A model generated the notes under the pieces. That model searched no databases. It saw nothing but the letters and a program-made list of their open reading frames with translations, and had not been told where the DNA came from. From Actinospica sp035493475 (GTDB taxonomy: Bacteria; Actinomycetota; Actinomycetes; Streptomycetales; Catenulisporaceae), in the NCBI GenBank assembly GCA_035493475.1, contig DATJIF010000044.1:3868-67867 (forward strand): a stretch of DNA of 64,000 nucleotides, read 5' to 3'. Numbering within the stretch: position 1 is the first letter of the stretch; every line of letters starts with the position of its first letter. This document shows, piece by piece, positions 42,805 through 52,845 of this stretch. The translations under genes were made by a program, and so were the position numbers.

Positions 42805-44292
42805 TCAGTGCCCGCGCACCCGCCGGATGGTCTCCGCGTACCACTGCGCGCTGTGCTTCGGGGTCCGCTGCAGCGTGTCGAAGTCGACGCGCACGATGCC
42901 GAAGCGCTTGTCGTAGCCGTAGGCCCATTCGAAGTTGTCGAACATCGACCAGACGAAGTAGCCGCGCAGGTCGGCGCCCTCCTGCCGGGCCACCGCGACC
43001 GCCGCGATGTGGTCGGCGATGTAGGCCGCGCGGTCCACGTCGTGCACGAAGCCGTTCTCGTCCGGCTTGTCGGCGAACGCGGCGCCGTTCTCGGTCACGT
43101 ACAGCGGCACGCCGGGGTACTCGCGGCCGACCCGGGTGAGCAGCTTCGCGAAGTCGGCGGGCATGATCTCCCAGTCCATCGCGGTCTGCGGGAGGCCCTG
43201 CAGCACGTGCCGGGAGACCGGGGCGCCGTTCGCGTCCAGGATGGAGCCGTCCTCGGCGCGCCCGCTCAGCTGCATGCCGAAGTAGAAGTTGATGCCCAGC
43301 GCGTCGATCGGCGCGCCGATCACCGCCAGATCGCCGTCCAGCACCGGGATCCGCACGCCCTGCGCGGCCAGGTCGGCGACCACGTCGTCCGGGTAGCGCT
43401 GGTGCCACAGCGGATCCATGTACAGCCGGTTGTTGAAGCCGTCCGCGCGGCGCACCGCCTCGTGGTCCTCCGGCGCGTCCGTCTCCGGCGTCGCAGGGCC
43501 CAGATTCAGCGTGATGGCGAGCTGGAAGGGGTTGCCCGCCTGCGCCGCCAGTTCGCGCAGCCGCGCGCCCGCGAGTCCGTGCCCGAGCAGCTGGTGGTGC
43601 GCGGCGGCCGCGGCGTCGGCCAGCGAGGTGCGGCCCGGCGCGTGCACCCCGCTGAGGTAGCCGTGCGTGGTCACCACAGAGGGCTCGTTCAGCGTGGTCC
43701 ACGTGGTGACCCGGTCGCCGAGCCGCCGGTACGCCAGTTCCGCGTAGTCCGCGAAACGGTAGGCGGTGTCCCGGTTCGGCCAGCCGCCCGCGTCCTCGAG
43801 CTCCTGCGGCAGGTCCCAGTGGAACAGGGTGGGCCACGGCTCGATCCCGGAGCCGAGCAGTTCGTCGACGAGCCGGTCGTAGAAGTCGAGTCCGCGGTCG
43901 TTCGCCGGGCCGCGGCCGCCCGGCTGGATCCGCGGCCAGGCCAGCGAGAAGCGGTAGACGTCCAGGCCGATCTCCCGCATCAGCGCGACGTCGGCGGGCA
44001 TCCGGTGGTAGTGGTCGCAGGCGGTGTCGCCCACGTCCCCGTTGTCGATCGCGCCCGGCTTGCGGCAGAACGTGTCCCAGACCGAGTCCGTGCGACCGTC
44101 CTCGGCGACGGCTCCCTCGATCTGGTACGCCGAGGTGGCCGAGCCCCACAGGAAGTCCGTGGGCAGGGTGCCGATGAGCTGCTCCGAGGGCTCGGCGAAG
44201 GGCGCCGGGGTCCCCGCGGCGCCGCCGGGAACGGTTGCGGAACCGGTTCCGGAGCCGGGCGCGGCGTGGTCAGGGGCTACGGTGGTGTCCAA
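42805..44292 (-). CDS. GH1 beta-glucosidase
   Basis: A 495-residue intracellular (no signal peptide) GH1 enzyme. The acid/base Glu lies in TTLNEPSVVTTHGYLSG and the nucleophile Glu in YVTENGAAF. The FLWGSATSAYQIEGA N-terminal block is typical. It would hydrolyse imported cellobiose-like beta-glucosides. It has a ~35-residue Gly/Ala/Pro-rich N-terminal extension and a TTG start at 44292, 2 bp after the upstream ATPase stop, and is the last gene of the ABC operon. A 14-bp palindrome (44238-44251) lies within the extension. Confidence 0.93.
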   Translation of the reverse strand: MDTTVAPDHAAPGSGTGSATVPGGAAGTPAPFAEPSEQLIGTLPTDFLWGSATSAYQIEGAVAEDGRTDSVWDTFCRKPGAIDNGDVGDTACDHYHRMPADVALMREIGLDVYRFSLAWPRIQPGGRGPANDRGLDFYDRLVDELLGSGIEPWPTLFHWDLPQELEDAGGWPNRDTAYRFADYAELAYRRLGDRVTTWTTLNEPSVVTTHGYLSGVHAPGRTSLADAAAAAHHQLLGHGLAGARLRELAAQAGNPFQLAITLNLGPATPETDAPEDHEAVRRADGFNNRLYMDPLWHQRYPDDVVADLAAQGVRIPVLDGDLAVIGAPIDALGINFYFGMQLSGRAEDGSILDANGAPVSRHVLQGLPQTAMDWEIMPADFAKLLTRVGREYPGVPLYVTENGAAFADKPDENGFVHDVDRAAYIADHIAAVAVARQEGADLRGYFVWSMFDNFEWAYGYDKRFGIVRVDFDTLQRTPKHSAQWYAETIRRVRGH

Positions 44293-44294
44293 TG

Positions 44295-45349
<1,055 letters not shown>

Positions 45350-45353
<4 letters not shown>

Positions 45354-46282
45354 CGCACTTCCCCTTCGTCCGTCGCCAGCACCGGCGTGAACCCGACCCG
45401 CATCCGCAGCCGGCGTCCGGCCCGGGTACGCAGCCGGGCCCGGCCGCCGGAGCGCAGCCGCGGGTTGACGAACTCGTCGATGCCGAAGTTCAGCAGCGCC
45501 AGGCCGGTGCCCAGCAGCGCGATCGCCAGGCCCGCCGGGACGAACCACCACCAGGCGTTCTGCGCGAGCGCGTCCTGGCTCTCGGCCCAGTACAGCACCG
45601 TGCCCCAGTTCCACTCCGAGACGTTGATGCCCACGAACGCGAGCGTGATCTCGGACAGCACCGTGAACACGACCGTGCCGACGAAGCCGGAGGCGATGAT
45701 CGCGGTCAGGTTCGGCAGGATCTCGAAGCCGATGATCCGCCAGGTCGACTCGCCGGTCGCCCGGGCCGCCTCGACGTAGTCGCGCCGCCGCAGCGAGAGC
45801 GTCTGCGCCCGCAGCAGCCGCGCGTTCCAGGCCCAGGAGGTCAGGCCGATCGTGAGGATCACGACCCAGCCGCCGTTCTTCGGGGTGGCCGAGGTGATGA
45901 TGATCAGCAGCGGCAGCGCGGGCAGCACCAGGAACACGTTCGACAGCACGCTGAGCACCTCGCCGCCGCGGCCGGGCAGGTATCCCGACGCGATGCCGAT
46001 CAGCATGGAGAGCACCGTCGCGATCGCCCCGGCCGCGAAGCCGACCACGATCACGCCGCGGGTGCCGACGAGCAGCTGGCTGAAGATGTCCCGGCCGAGC
46101 TGGTCGGTGCCGAACCAGTGCGCCCCGGACGGCCCGGCGACCGCGGAGAGCCCGGTCGCGTCCGGGCTGTACGGCGCCAGCCAGGGCCCGATCACCGCGA
46201 ACAGGAAGAAGAACAGCAGGATCAGCGCGCCCGCGGTGGCCTTGCCGTTGCGCAGGAATCTCGGTCTGCGCAGCTTCGCCAT
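45350..46282 (-). CDS. ABC transporter permease, DppC/OppC type
   Basis: A 310-residue inner-membrane permease with an N-terminal anchor helix followed by GTDQLGRDIFSQLL, the DppC-family hallmark. The EAA loop is EAARATGESTWRIIGFEILPN, which contacts an ATPase. About six membrane segments are seen. ATG 46282 lies 3 bp after the DppB-like stop, and the gene's end overlaps the next ATPase start. Confidence 0.92.
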
Positions 46283-46285
46283 GGG

Positions 46286-47266
46286 TCAGCCCTCCTTACG
46301 GGTACGCGGATCGAGGAGCAGGTACGCCAGGTCGGCCAGGAAGTTCGCCGCCAGCACCGCCAGCGTGATGACGAGGAAGATCCCCTCCATCAGCGGGTAG
46401 TCGTCGGCGCCGATCGCCTGGATCAGCAGCGTGCCGACGCCCTGGTAGCTGAACACGATCTCGACCAGGAACGTGCCGCTCACGATGAAGCCGAGCGAGA
46501 GCGCGAAGCCCGAGACGCTCGGCAGCAGCGCGTTGCGGGCCGCGTAGTTGAACATCACGCGGCGGTCGGACAGGCCCTTGGCGTGCGCGACGGTGATGTA
46601 GTCCTCCGAGGAGACCGTCACCATCATGTTGCGCATGCCGAGCAGCCAGCCGGCCATCGACGAGACCACGATCGTCGCCGCGGGCAGCAGCGCGTGCTGG
46701 ATCGCGTTGCCCACGAAGGACGGCGTCCAGACCGGCGTCAGGCCCTGGTCGTAGCTGCCCGAGCCGGGGAAGAAGCTGCCCGGTCCGGCCAGCACGGAGA
46801 TCCCGATCAGGCCCAGCCAGAAGTACGGGATCGAGGACAGGAACGCGGTCGCCGGCAGCAGCGCGTCCATCCAGGAGCCGCGCCGCCAGCCGGTCAGCAC
46901 GCCCAGGCCGGTGCCGATCACGAAGCTCAGCACGGTCGCCGTGCCCACCAGGAACAGCGTCCACGGCAGGTAGGAGCCGATCAGGGTACTGACGGGCACC
47001 GGGAACTGCGAGAACGAGATCCCGAGGTTGCCGTGCAGCAGCTGCCCCCAGTAGGAGGCGTACTGGCTCCACAGGCTCTGGTGCTTGTCCAGCCCGAACA
47101 GCGCGGTCAGCGAGGCGATCGCGCTGGAGTTGATCTGGCCCTGGAACTTCGTCAGCAGGGCGCTGACCGGGTTGCCCGGCAGCGTCCGCGCGATGAAGAA
47201 GTTGATGGTGATCGCGGCCCACGCGGTGAAAAGGTAGAACGCGAGCCGGGTGAACAGCCGCTTCAC
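46286..47266 (-). CDS. ABC transporter permease, DppB/OppB type
   Basis: 326 residues from GTG 47266, overlapping the upstream ATPase stop (GTGA). The N-terminal helix is followed by FFIARTLPGNPVSALL, the DppB signature. A periplasmic loop and membrane helices follow, with the EAA-like loop ITVAHAKGLSDRRVMFNYAARN. It forms the heterodimeric channel with the DppC-like permease. Confidence 0.92.
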   Translation of the reverse strand: MKRLFTRLAFYLFTAWAAITINFFIARTLPGNPVSALLTKFQGQINSSAIASLTALFGLDKHQSLWSQYASYWGQLLHGNLGISFSQFPVPVSTLIGSYLPWTLFLVGTATVLSFVIGTGLGVLTGWRRGSWMDALLPATAFLSSIPYFWLGLIGISVLAGPGSFFPGSGSYDQGLTPVWTPSFVGNAIQHALLPAATIVVSSMAGWLLGMRNMMVTVSSEDYITVAHAKGLSDRRVMFNYAARNALLPSVSGFALSLGFIVSGTFLVEIVFSYQGVGTLLIQAIGADDYPLMEGIFLVITLAVLAANFLADLAYLLLDPRTRKEG

Positions 47267-48300
47267 GATTCGCCACCGCCGTCCCCGTCGTAGAGCCAGC
47301 ACGCGGCCCACTGCTTCTCGTTCACCTCGAAGCGGGGCGGCACGTCCGACGTGCAGCGCTCCATCGCGTGCGGACAGCGCGGATGGAAGCGGCAGCCGGT
47401 CGGCGGCGTCACCAGGCTCGGCGGCTCGCCGAGGTCGTCCTCGGCCAGTTCCGCGGTGCCCTCCGCGCCCGCGATCCGCTCCGGGTCGGGCGCCGAGTCG
47501 ATCAGCAGCCTGGTGTACGGATGCGCCGGGGCCTGCGTGACCGTCTCGCTGTCCCCGCCCTCGACCATCCGGCCCGCGTACATCACCAGCGTCTCGTCCG
47601 CGAAGTAGCGGGCCGAGGCGATGTCGTGGGTGATGTAGAGCACTGCCAGGCTGAACTGCTCCTTGAGGTCCCGCAGCAGGTTCAGCACGCCGAGCCGGAT
47701 CGACACGTCCAGCATCGAGACCGGCTCGTCCGCCAGCAGCACCTCCGGCTCGGCGGCCAGCGCCCGCGCGATGGCGACCCGCTGCCGCTGCCCGCCGGAC
47801 AGCTCGTGCGGGTACTTCGAGAGGTACTGCTCGGCCGGGGTCAACCGCACCCGGCCGAGCAGGTCGGCGAGCGCCTCCTCCAGTTCGCGGGAGCCGCGTC
47901 CGGCCCGGCCGTGCACGCGCAGCGCCCGGGTGAGGTGGTAGCGCACGGTGTGCACCGGGTTGAGCGAGGCGAACGGGTCCTGGAAGATCAGCTGCACCTG
48001 GCGGCAGTACGCGCGGAACCTCCGTCCGCCGCGCACCGACACCTCCTGCCCGTGCAGCCGAACCGCGCCGCCCGTGCGCGGTTGCAGCTGTGCGAGCAGC
48101 CGGGCGACGGTCGACTTGCCGGAGCCCGACTCGCCGACCAGCGCCGTGACCCGGCCCCGGTGCAGGGCCAGGGCCACGTCGTCCACCGCGTGCACGGCCG
48201 CGCCGCGGCGCAGGACCTCTCGGCCCTGGCCGCGAACGGGGAAGTGCTTGGTCAGGCCCTCGGCTTCGAGTACCGCCGTGGTCTGTTCGGCCGTCATCAC
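47263..48300 (-). CDS. ABC transporter ATPase, DppF/OppF type
   Basis: A 345-residue ATPase with Walker A GESGSGKST, LSGGQRQR signature, Walker B VLLADEPVSMLD, YITHD, and the C-terminal Cys-rich tail TGCRFHPRCPHAMERC. The order solute-binding protein, DppF, DppB, DppC, DppD, GH1 on the minus strand, with overlaps of 1-4 bp, indicates a single operon. GTG 48300 or ATG 48297 is the start. Confidence 0.92.
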   Translation of the reverse strand: MMTAEQTTAVLEAEGLTKHFPVRGQGREVLRRGAAVHAVDDVALALHRGRVTALVGESGSGKSTVARLLAQLQPRTGGAVRLHGQEVSVRGGRRFRAYCRQVQLIFQDPFASLNPVHTVRYHLTRALRVHGRAGRGSRELEEALADLLGRVRLTPAEQYLSKYPHELSGGQRQRVAIARALAAEPEVLLADEPVSMLDVSIRLGVLNLLRDLKEQFSLAVLYITHDIASARYFADETLVMYAGRMVEGGDSETVTQAPAHPYTRLLIDSAPDPERIAGAEGTAELAEDDLGEPPSLVTPPTGCRFHPRCPHAMERCTSDVPPRFEVNEKQWAACWLYDGDGGGES

Positions 48301-49970
48301 GAACCCGAGGCCGGCTTGAGCTTGAGGATGATCTGCAGCGCGTTGATCAGCGTGGGCTGCGCGGGCGCGTACGGGTTGGTGTCGTCCGGCCAGCCGGTCC
48401 AGTTCTTCGTGCTGTACTCGCCGCCGCCGTTCGCCGCCATGATCGGGATGAACGGCATCTGCGTCACCTCGATGTTCTCGAGGGTCTGCAGCGCCGAGGC
48501 GCGCTCCGCGTCGGTGCTCGCGTTCGCGTACTGCTTGAGCGCGTTCGTCGCGTCCGTGCTCTGGAAGCGGCCGAAGTCGGTGTTCGCGGTCTGGCCGACC
48601 GGCGTGTAGCCGTCGAAGATCGTCGCGTACAGGTCGTACGGGGTGGCGCCGTTGTTGGTCCAGTGCAGCACGCCCTGGAAGTCGCCCTGCGCCACGTTCG
48701 TGGTCCAGGTGTTCGCGTTCGGCTGCGAGACCGTGGCGCTGATGCCGATCGTGGCCAGGTCGTTCTGGATCAGCGTCAGGTCGGTGTCGTAGTCGGACCA
48801 GCCGGCCGGGTCGGCGAGCTGGATGCTGACCTGCTTGCCGCCGTACATCAGGTTGTTGCCGCTGTAGCTGAAGCCCGGCGTCGAGCTGAGCAGCGCCTTG
48901 GCCGCGCTGACGTCGACGCTGGTGTTGCTGCCGGTGAACTGGCTGGCGATGTACGAGGTGCCGGCCGGCGTCGGGATGCCGGTGTTGCTGGTGACCTCGG
49001 GGTAGAAGTACCCGTCCTCACCGGTCGCCACGATCGTCTTGCGGTTGATCACGTCGCTCATCGCCACGCGCAGGTTCGCGTTGTCGAACGGCTTGACCGT
49101 CGTGTTCAGCCACAGGCCGTGGTCGCCGAGCACGGCCGGGAACCACAGCTTCAGGTGCGACGGGTCCTTCGCCGTGTACGTCACCGAGGGGTTCGGGATG
49201 AAGACGAAGCTCCAGTCCGCCTGGCCGTCGGTCAGCGCCGTGGTCTGCGTCGTGTTCGACGAGTACGAGGTGTAGTGCAGCGTCTTGACCGCCGGCAGCG
49301 CCTGCCAGTACGAGCTGCGCCGGGTCAGCGTCGCGGTGTTGCCGGAGAACGAGGTCAGCGTGTACGGGCCCGAGCCGACCGGGTTGGTCACCGCGTTCGT
49401 CGCCGGGTTCGAGATCTTCGACCAGATGTGCTGGGGCACGATGAACTGGTTCAGGATGTGCGTCTGGTACACGTACTGCGAGGTCGGGAAGGTCAGCGTG
49501 ACCGTGTTCCCGCTGCTGGAGATCGAGCCGAAGGTGATCGCGTAGGAGTTCAGCGTCGCGTTCGCCTTGACCAGGTTGAAGGTGTACGCGACGTCCGCGG
49601 CGGTCAGCGGCTGGCCGTCGGACCAGGTGACGCCGTTGCGGATGGTCAGCGTCAGCTTCGTGTAGTTGTCCGTCCAGTTCCACGCGCTGGCGAGCCACGG
49701 CGTGCCCGGCTGCGAGGGCTGCACGGCGTTCGTCATCACGAGGGGTTCGTAGATGACGTTCTTGTAGCCGAGGCTGTTGGCCGCCGAGGAGCTCAGGAAC
49801 GGGTTGTTGTTGTCGGACTGGGCACCGTTCGGCATGCCGATGTTCAGCACCCCTGAACCGCCGCCGCTGCCGCCGGTGCTCGACGCGGCGCCCGATCCGC
49901 CGCACGCGGTCAGCCCGCCCGCGGCGAGCAGGGCGGCAGCCAGCGCAGCTATAGTCTTGGTTGTACGCAT
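48297..49970 (-). CDS. Lipoprotein solute-binding protein (SBP_bac_5), oligosaccharide/peptide importer
   Basis: A 557-residue family 5 extracellular binding protein with lipobox LTAC (Cys23), so it is tethered to the membrane outer face. NGVTWSDGQPLTAADVAYTFN is the family signature. Family 5 members bind peptides, but in several bacteria (e.g. Thermotoga) they bind cello- or other beta-oligosaccharides. The GH1 gene at the end of this operon and the LacI gene upstream favour a beta-glucoside ligand. Confidence 0.92.
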   Translation of the reverse strand: MRTTKTIAALAAALLAAGGLTACGGSGAASSTGGSGGGSGVLNIGMPNGAQSDNNNPFLSSSAANSLGYKNVIYEPLVMTNAVQPSQPGTPWLASAWNWTDNYTKLTLTIRNGVTWSDGQPLTAADVAYTFNLVKANATLNSYAITFGSISSSGNTVTLTFPTSQYVYQTHILNQFIVPQHIWSKISNPATNAVTNPVGSGPYTLTSFSGNTATLTRRSSYWQALPAVKTLHYTSYSSNTTQTTALTDGQADWSFVFIPNPSVTYTAKDPSHLKLWFPAVLGDHGLWLNTTVKPFDNANLRVAMSDVINRKTIVATGEDGYFYPEVTSNTGIPTPAGTSYIASQFTGSNTSVDVSAAKALLSSTPGFSYSGNNLMYGGKQVSIQLADPAGWSDYDTDLTLIQNDLATIGISATVSQPNANTWTTNVAQGDFQGVLHWTNNGATPYDLYATIFDGYTPVGQTANTDFGRFQSTDATNALKQYANASTDAERASALQTLENIEVTQMPFIPIMAANGGGEYSTKNWTGWPDDTNPYAPAQPTLINALQIILKLKPASGS

Positions 49971-50020
49971 GTATCCCTCACTTGAGTCCCTAACTCATGG
50001 ATGACGTGCGAAGGACCGGG

Positions 50021-50036
50021 GTACGCGGTGGCGTAC
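50021..50036. promoter_or_regulatory. Palindrome upstream of the Dpp-type operon
   Basis: GTACGC, GGTG, GCGTAC is a perfect 6-4-6 dyad about 50 bp upstream of the binding-protein start. It is a candidate operator for the adjacent LacI regulator but differs in sequence from the regulator's own dyad at 51145. Confidence 0.45.
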
Positions 50037-50053
50037 GACGGTTCCCGTTCCAC

Positions 50054-50083
50054 CCGGCCCGCCGTCTGCAAACGGTGGGCCGG
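50054..50083 (-). terminator. Terminator after LacI gene
   Basis: CCGGCCCGCCGT pairs with ACGGTGGGCCGG (one G-T pair) across a 6-nt loop, just after the LacI stop and before the binding-protein promoter. It suggests regulator and transporter are separate units. Confidence 0.6.
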
Positions 50084-50091
50084 ACGGGCTT

Positions 50092-51123
50092 TCAGCCGAC
50101 GGAGACCTCAGCGCCCCTCGCCTGTTGCAGCGAGGATCCGCGCACCACCAGTTCGGTGGGCACGATGTGCGGCTCGTCGAGGAGCTGCTCGCCGCCGTCG
50201 AGGTGGGCCATCAGCAGCCTGGCGGCCGCCTCGCCCATTGCGCGCATCGGCTGGCGGACCGTGCTGAGCGGCGGGTTCGTGTAGGCGGCCAGCGGCACGT
50301 CGTCGAACCCGACCACGGCGACGTCCTGCGGCACCCTGATCTTGGCCTCGGCCAGCGCCTGCAGCACGCCCGCCGCCGAGAGATCGTTGTGCGCGAAGAC
50401 GGAGTCGAAGGGGACGCCGGACTGCATGATCCGGGTCATGGCGCGCAGTCCGCCCTCGAAGGTGAAGTCGGCCCCCTCGACCAGCTTCGGGCTGATCGGG
50501 TGGCCGGATTCGGCCATCCGGGACCGGAATCCGGCGAGCCGCTCGCGCGAGCAGCCGAAGCGCAGCTCGCCGGTGATCACCGCCGGACGCGTACGTCCCT
50601 GGGAGAGCAGGTGCTCGGCGGCCGACTCCCCGCCGTTCCGATTCGTTGTCGCGACCGACGGAAACCGCGGCCGGTGCTCGCGGTCGTCGATCAGCACGAC
50701 CGGCAGCCCCTGCTCGTGCAGCGAGGTGATGTAGTCGAGGGTGCCCTCGGGCTCTATCACCACGAGGCCGTCGAACGACTTCGCCGACACCTGCCCGGCG
50801 AACCGGCGCATCGACTGATCGCCCTGCGTGCAGGTGAAGACCATCAGCCCGTAGCCCGCGGACTCGACCACGTCGATCGTGCCCTGCAGCACTTCCCCTA
50901 TCCACGGCCAGGTCAGCGACGGGACCAGCATCCCGATCACCCGGGTGCGGCCGCGCGCCAGACCCACGGCGCCCGCCTTCGGCACGTAGCCCAGCTCCGC
51001 GATGACCTGCCGAACCCGCGCCGCGGTGGCCGCGTCGAGTTCGCCCTTTCCGTTGAGCACGCGCGAGACGGTGGTCTTGCTGACGCCCGCCCGCGTGGCC
51101 ACGTCGGTGATCGTGATCGGCAA
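50092..51123 (-). CDS. LacI-family regulator of the Dpp-type/GH1 operon
   Basis: About 343 residues from TTG 51123, the best start because GGGAGG sits 5 bp upstream and the HTH begins at once (ITDVATRAGVSKTTVSRVLN). The effector domain ends VAVVGFDDVPLAAYTNPPLS. It precedes the ABC importer-GH1 operon on the same strand and is probably its repressor, responding to a beta-glucoside. A 26-bp near-perfect palindrome lies 22 bp upstream of the start. Confidence 0.88.
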   Translation of the reverse strand: MPITITDVATRAGVSKTTVSRVLNGKGELDAATAARVRQVIAELGYVPKAGAVGLARGRTRVIGMLVPSLTWPWIGEVLQGTIDVVESAGYGLMVFTCTQGDQSMRRFAGQVSAKSFDGLVVIEPEGTLDYITSLHEQGLPVVLIDDREHRPRFPSVATTNRNGGESAAEHLLSQGRTRPAVITGELRFGCSRERLAGFRSRMAESGHPISPKLVEGADFTFEGGLRAMTRIMQSGVPFDSVFAHNDLSAAGVLQALAEAKIRVPQDVAVVGFDDVPLAAYTNPPLSTVRQPMRAMGEAAARLLMAHLDGGEQLLDEPHIVPTELVVRGSSLQQARGAEVSVG

Positions 51124-51144
51124 CGTTGCCTCCCTGGAACATCC

Positions 51145-51170
51145 CGGTACCGGTTCCGTAACCGGTACCG
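51145..51170. promoter_or_regulatory. Operator-like palindrome upstream of the minus-strand LacI gene
   Basis: CGGTACCGGTT (51145-51155) and AACCGGTACCG (51160-51170) are exact complements around CCGT. The ACCGGTT core is also found in the palindrome inside the GH1 gene at 44238-44251. It is probably an autoregulatory LacI site. Confidence 0.68.
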
Positions 51171-51212
51171 TTGGAGGAAGTAAAGCCCCGAGCCATGCGC
51201 ACGTCAATGCGC

Positions 51213-51232
51213 TGTTCGTAACGAAACGAACA
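51213..51232. promoter_or_regulatory. Palindrome TGTTCGT-n6-ACGAACA between divergent LacI genes
   Basis: A perfect 7-6-7 dyad in the 304-bp gap between the two divergent LacI genes. A second related dyad, TTGTTC-GCGT-GAACAA, lies at 51311-51326. The rest of the gap holds no gene. Which regulator binds is not determined. Confidence 0.55.
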
Positions 51233-51310
51233 CCGCAGGTCGCAGCCTTTTGATCATCGAACTCTGTTCCGGGAAACCGGCGAATCGGGCACCGCGGGGC
51301 ACCATGTGGG

Positions 51311-51326
51311 TTGTTCGCGTGAACAA
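51311..51326. promoter_or_regulatory. Palindrome TTGTTC-GCGT-GAACAA
   Basis: A perfect 6-4-6 dyad with a CG-containing centre typical of LacI operators, about 100 bp upstream of the MalR-like start. It shares the GTTC/GAAC half-site with 51213-51232. Confidence 0.5.
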
Positions 51327-51427
51327 TCCCCCACCCCCGGAGCCCCTTGCGGTCTATCGTGGTCCGTACCGCAAGACGTCGACAGACTTGCATGCTTTCT
51401 TGCACTGCCATGCCGTACACTTGCAGC

Positions 51428-52444
51428 ATGCCAGGCAAACTCTCCGATGTGGCGAAGAAGGCCGGGGTCAGCGAGGCCACGGTCAGCCGGGTGCTCAACG
51501 ACAAGCCCGGAATCTCCGCGTCCACCAGGGCCGCGGTGCTCACCGCGCTGGACGTGATGGGCTACGAGCGCCCCACCCAACTACGCGGGGAGCGGGCAAG
51601 GCTGATCGGCCTGGTGCTGCCCGAGCTGCAGAACCCGATCTTCCCCGCACTGGCCGAGGTCGTCGGCGGCGCCCTGGCCCAGCGCGGCTTCACGGCCGTC
51701 CTGTGCACCCGGACCACCGGCGGCATGTCAGAGGCCGACTACGTGGACATGCTGCTGGAGCGCCAGGTCTCCGGCATGGTCTTCGGCGGCGGCCAGTACG
51801 CCGAAGCCGACGCCCCGCACGGCCACTACCTCAGGCTCCTCGACCTGCGTCTCCCAGTCGTCCTGGTCAACGCCGCCAGCGAGAACCTCGACTTCCCCCG
51901 CGTCTCCACCGACGACGCCGTAGCAGTGGAACAGGCCTTCGGCCACCTGGTCTCCCTGGGCCACGAGAAGGTGGGCCTCATCCTCGGCCCGCCCGACCAC
52001 ATGCCCAGCCGCCGCAAGCACGAGGCCTTCGAAGCCGCCGCCAAGAAGGCGAACGTGGCCGTCCCGAAGCCGCACGTCGAGCACACCATGTTCTCCATCG
52101 AGGGCGGCCAGGTGGCGGCCTCGAGGCTGCTCAAGCAGGGCGTCACCGGCATCGTCTGCGCCAGCGACCCGATAGCGCTGGGCGCCGTCCGCGCAGTGCG
52201 CAGGGCGGGCCTCAAGGTCCCCCAGGACGTCTCCGTGGTCGGGTACGACGACTCCGCCTTCATGAACTGCACCGACCCGCCCCTCACCACCGTCCGCCAG
52301 CCCCTGGAAGCCATCGGCCGCGCCGCAGTAGCGATGCTCGTCGGCCAGATAGACGGCATCCCCGTCACCGCCGAGGAACTCCTCTTCGAGCCGGAACTGG
52401 TAGTCCGCGGTTCGACAGGCCCCGCCCCCGCCCCCACGACGTGA
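51428..52444 (+). CDS. MalR-like LacI-family regulator
   Basis: 338 residues from ATG 51428. The N-terminus LSDVAKKAGVSEATVSRVLN and the following stretch GYERPTQLRGERARLIGLVL resemble Streptomyces MalR, which controls malEFG and alpha-amylase genes. The region just upstream contains repeated TTGCA motifs, including CTTGCAGCATGCC overlapping the start codon, similar to reported MalR sites. It probably governs the MalEFG-type importer, GH13 and GH87 genes downstream. Confidence 0.82.
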   Translation: MPGKLSDVAKKAGVSEATVSRVLNDKPGISASTRAAVLTALDVMGYERPTQLRGERARLIGLVLPELQNPIFPALAEVVGGALAQRGFTAVLCTRTTGGMSEADYVDMLLERQVSGMVFGGGQYAEADAPHGHYLRLLDLRLPVVLVNAASENLDFPRVSTDDAVAVEQAFGHLVSLGHEKVGLILGPPDHMPSRRKHEAFEAAAKKANVAVPKPHVEHTMFSIEGGQVAASRLLKQGVTGIVCASDPIALGAVRAVRRAGLKVPQDVSVVGYDDSAFMNCTDPPLTTVRQPLEAIGRAAVAMLVGQIDGIPVTAEELLFEPELVVRGSTGPAPAPTT

Positions 52445-52845
52445 GCCCGATGTAACACAGGAACCGCCCTCCACCGCCCGACCCGACTCAGAGCCGAGCA
52501 GCGGGTGATTTCCACTCCGTACCAGGAACTTCGCCGCTCCGCGACTGTGACCAAAAAGAGCCGCCCAGCTTGGATGTGGGTCGAGCAGCATCGGCGGCCT
52601 GGGATTTTCCGCGTCCCGCCAAGTATTTCGCCGCTCCGCGACTGTGACCATAAATCGCCGCACGGCTGCCAGCGTGCCTCCGTTGCGCTGGCGGCCTGCG
52701 GAAAGCCCGACTTCGGCGGGGGCCGGGACTGTCATGTGGCTCCAGGATGCAGGGGCCTCCGACGGTCCTGACTCGTGCTGGCCCCACCTTCAGGTGTGGG
52801 GGCTGCCTGCTGTCGGGGCGCGGCGGCGGAGCGGATCATCGAAGT
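52445..52845. repeat. Gene-free region with 24-bp direct repeats
   Basis: TTCGCCGCTCCGCGACTGTG plus ACCA occurs at 52530-52553 and 52627-52650, 97 bp apart, each followed by an A-rich stretch. No convincing gene is visible. The units may belong to a dispersed intergenic repeat family. Confidence 0.65.
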
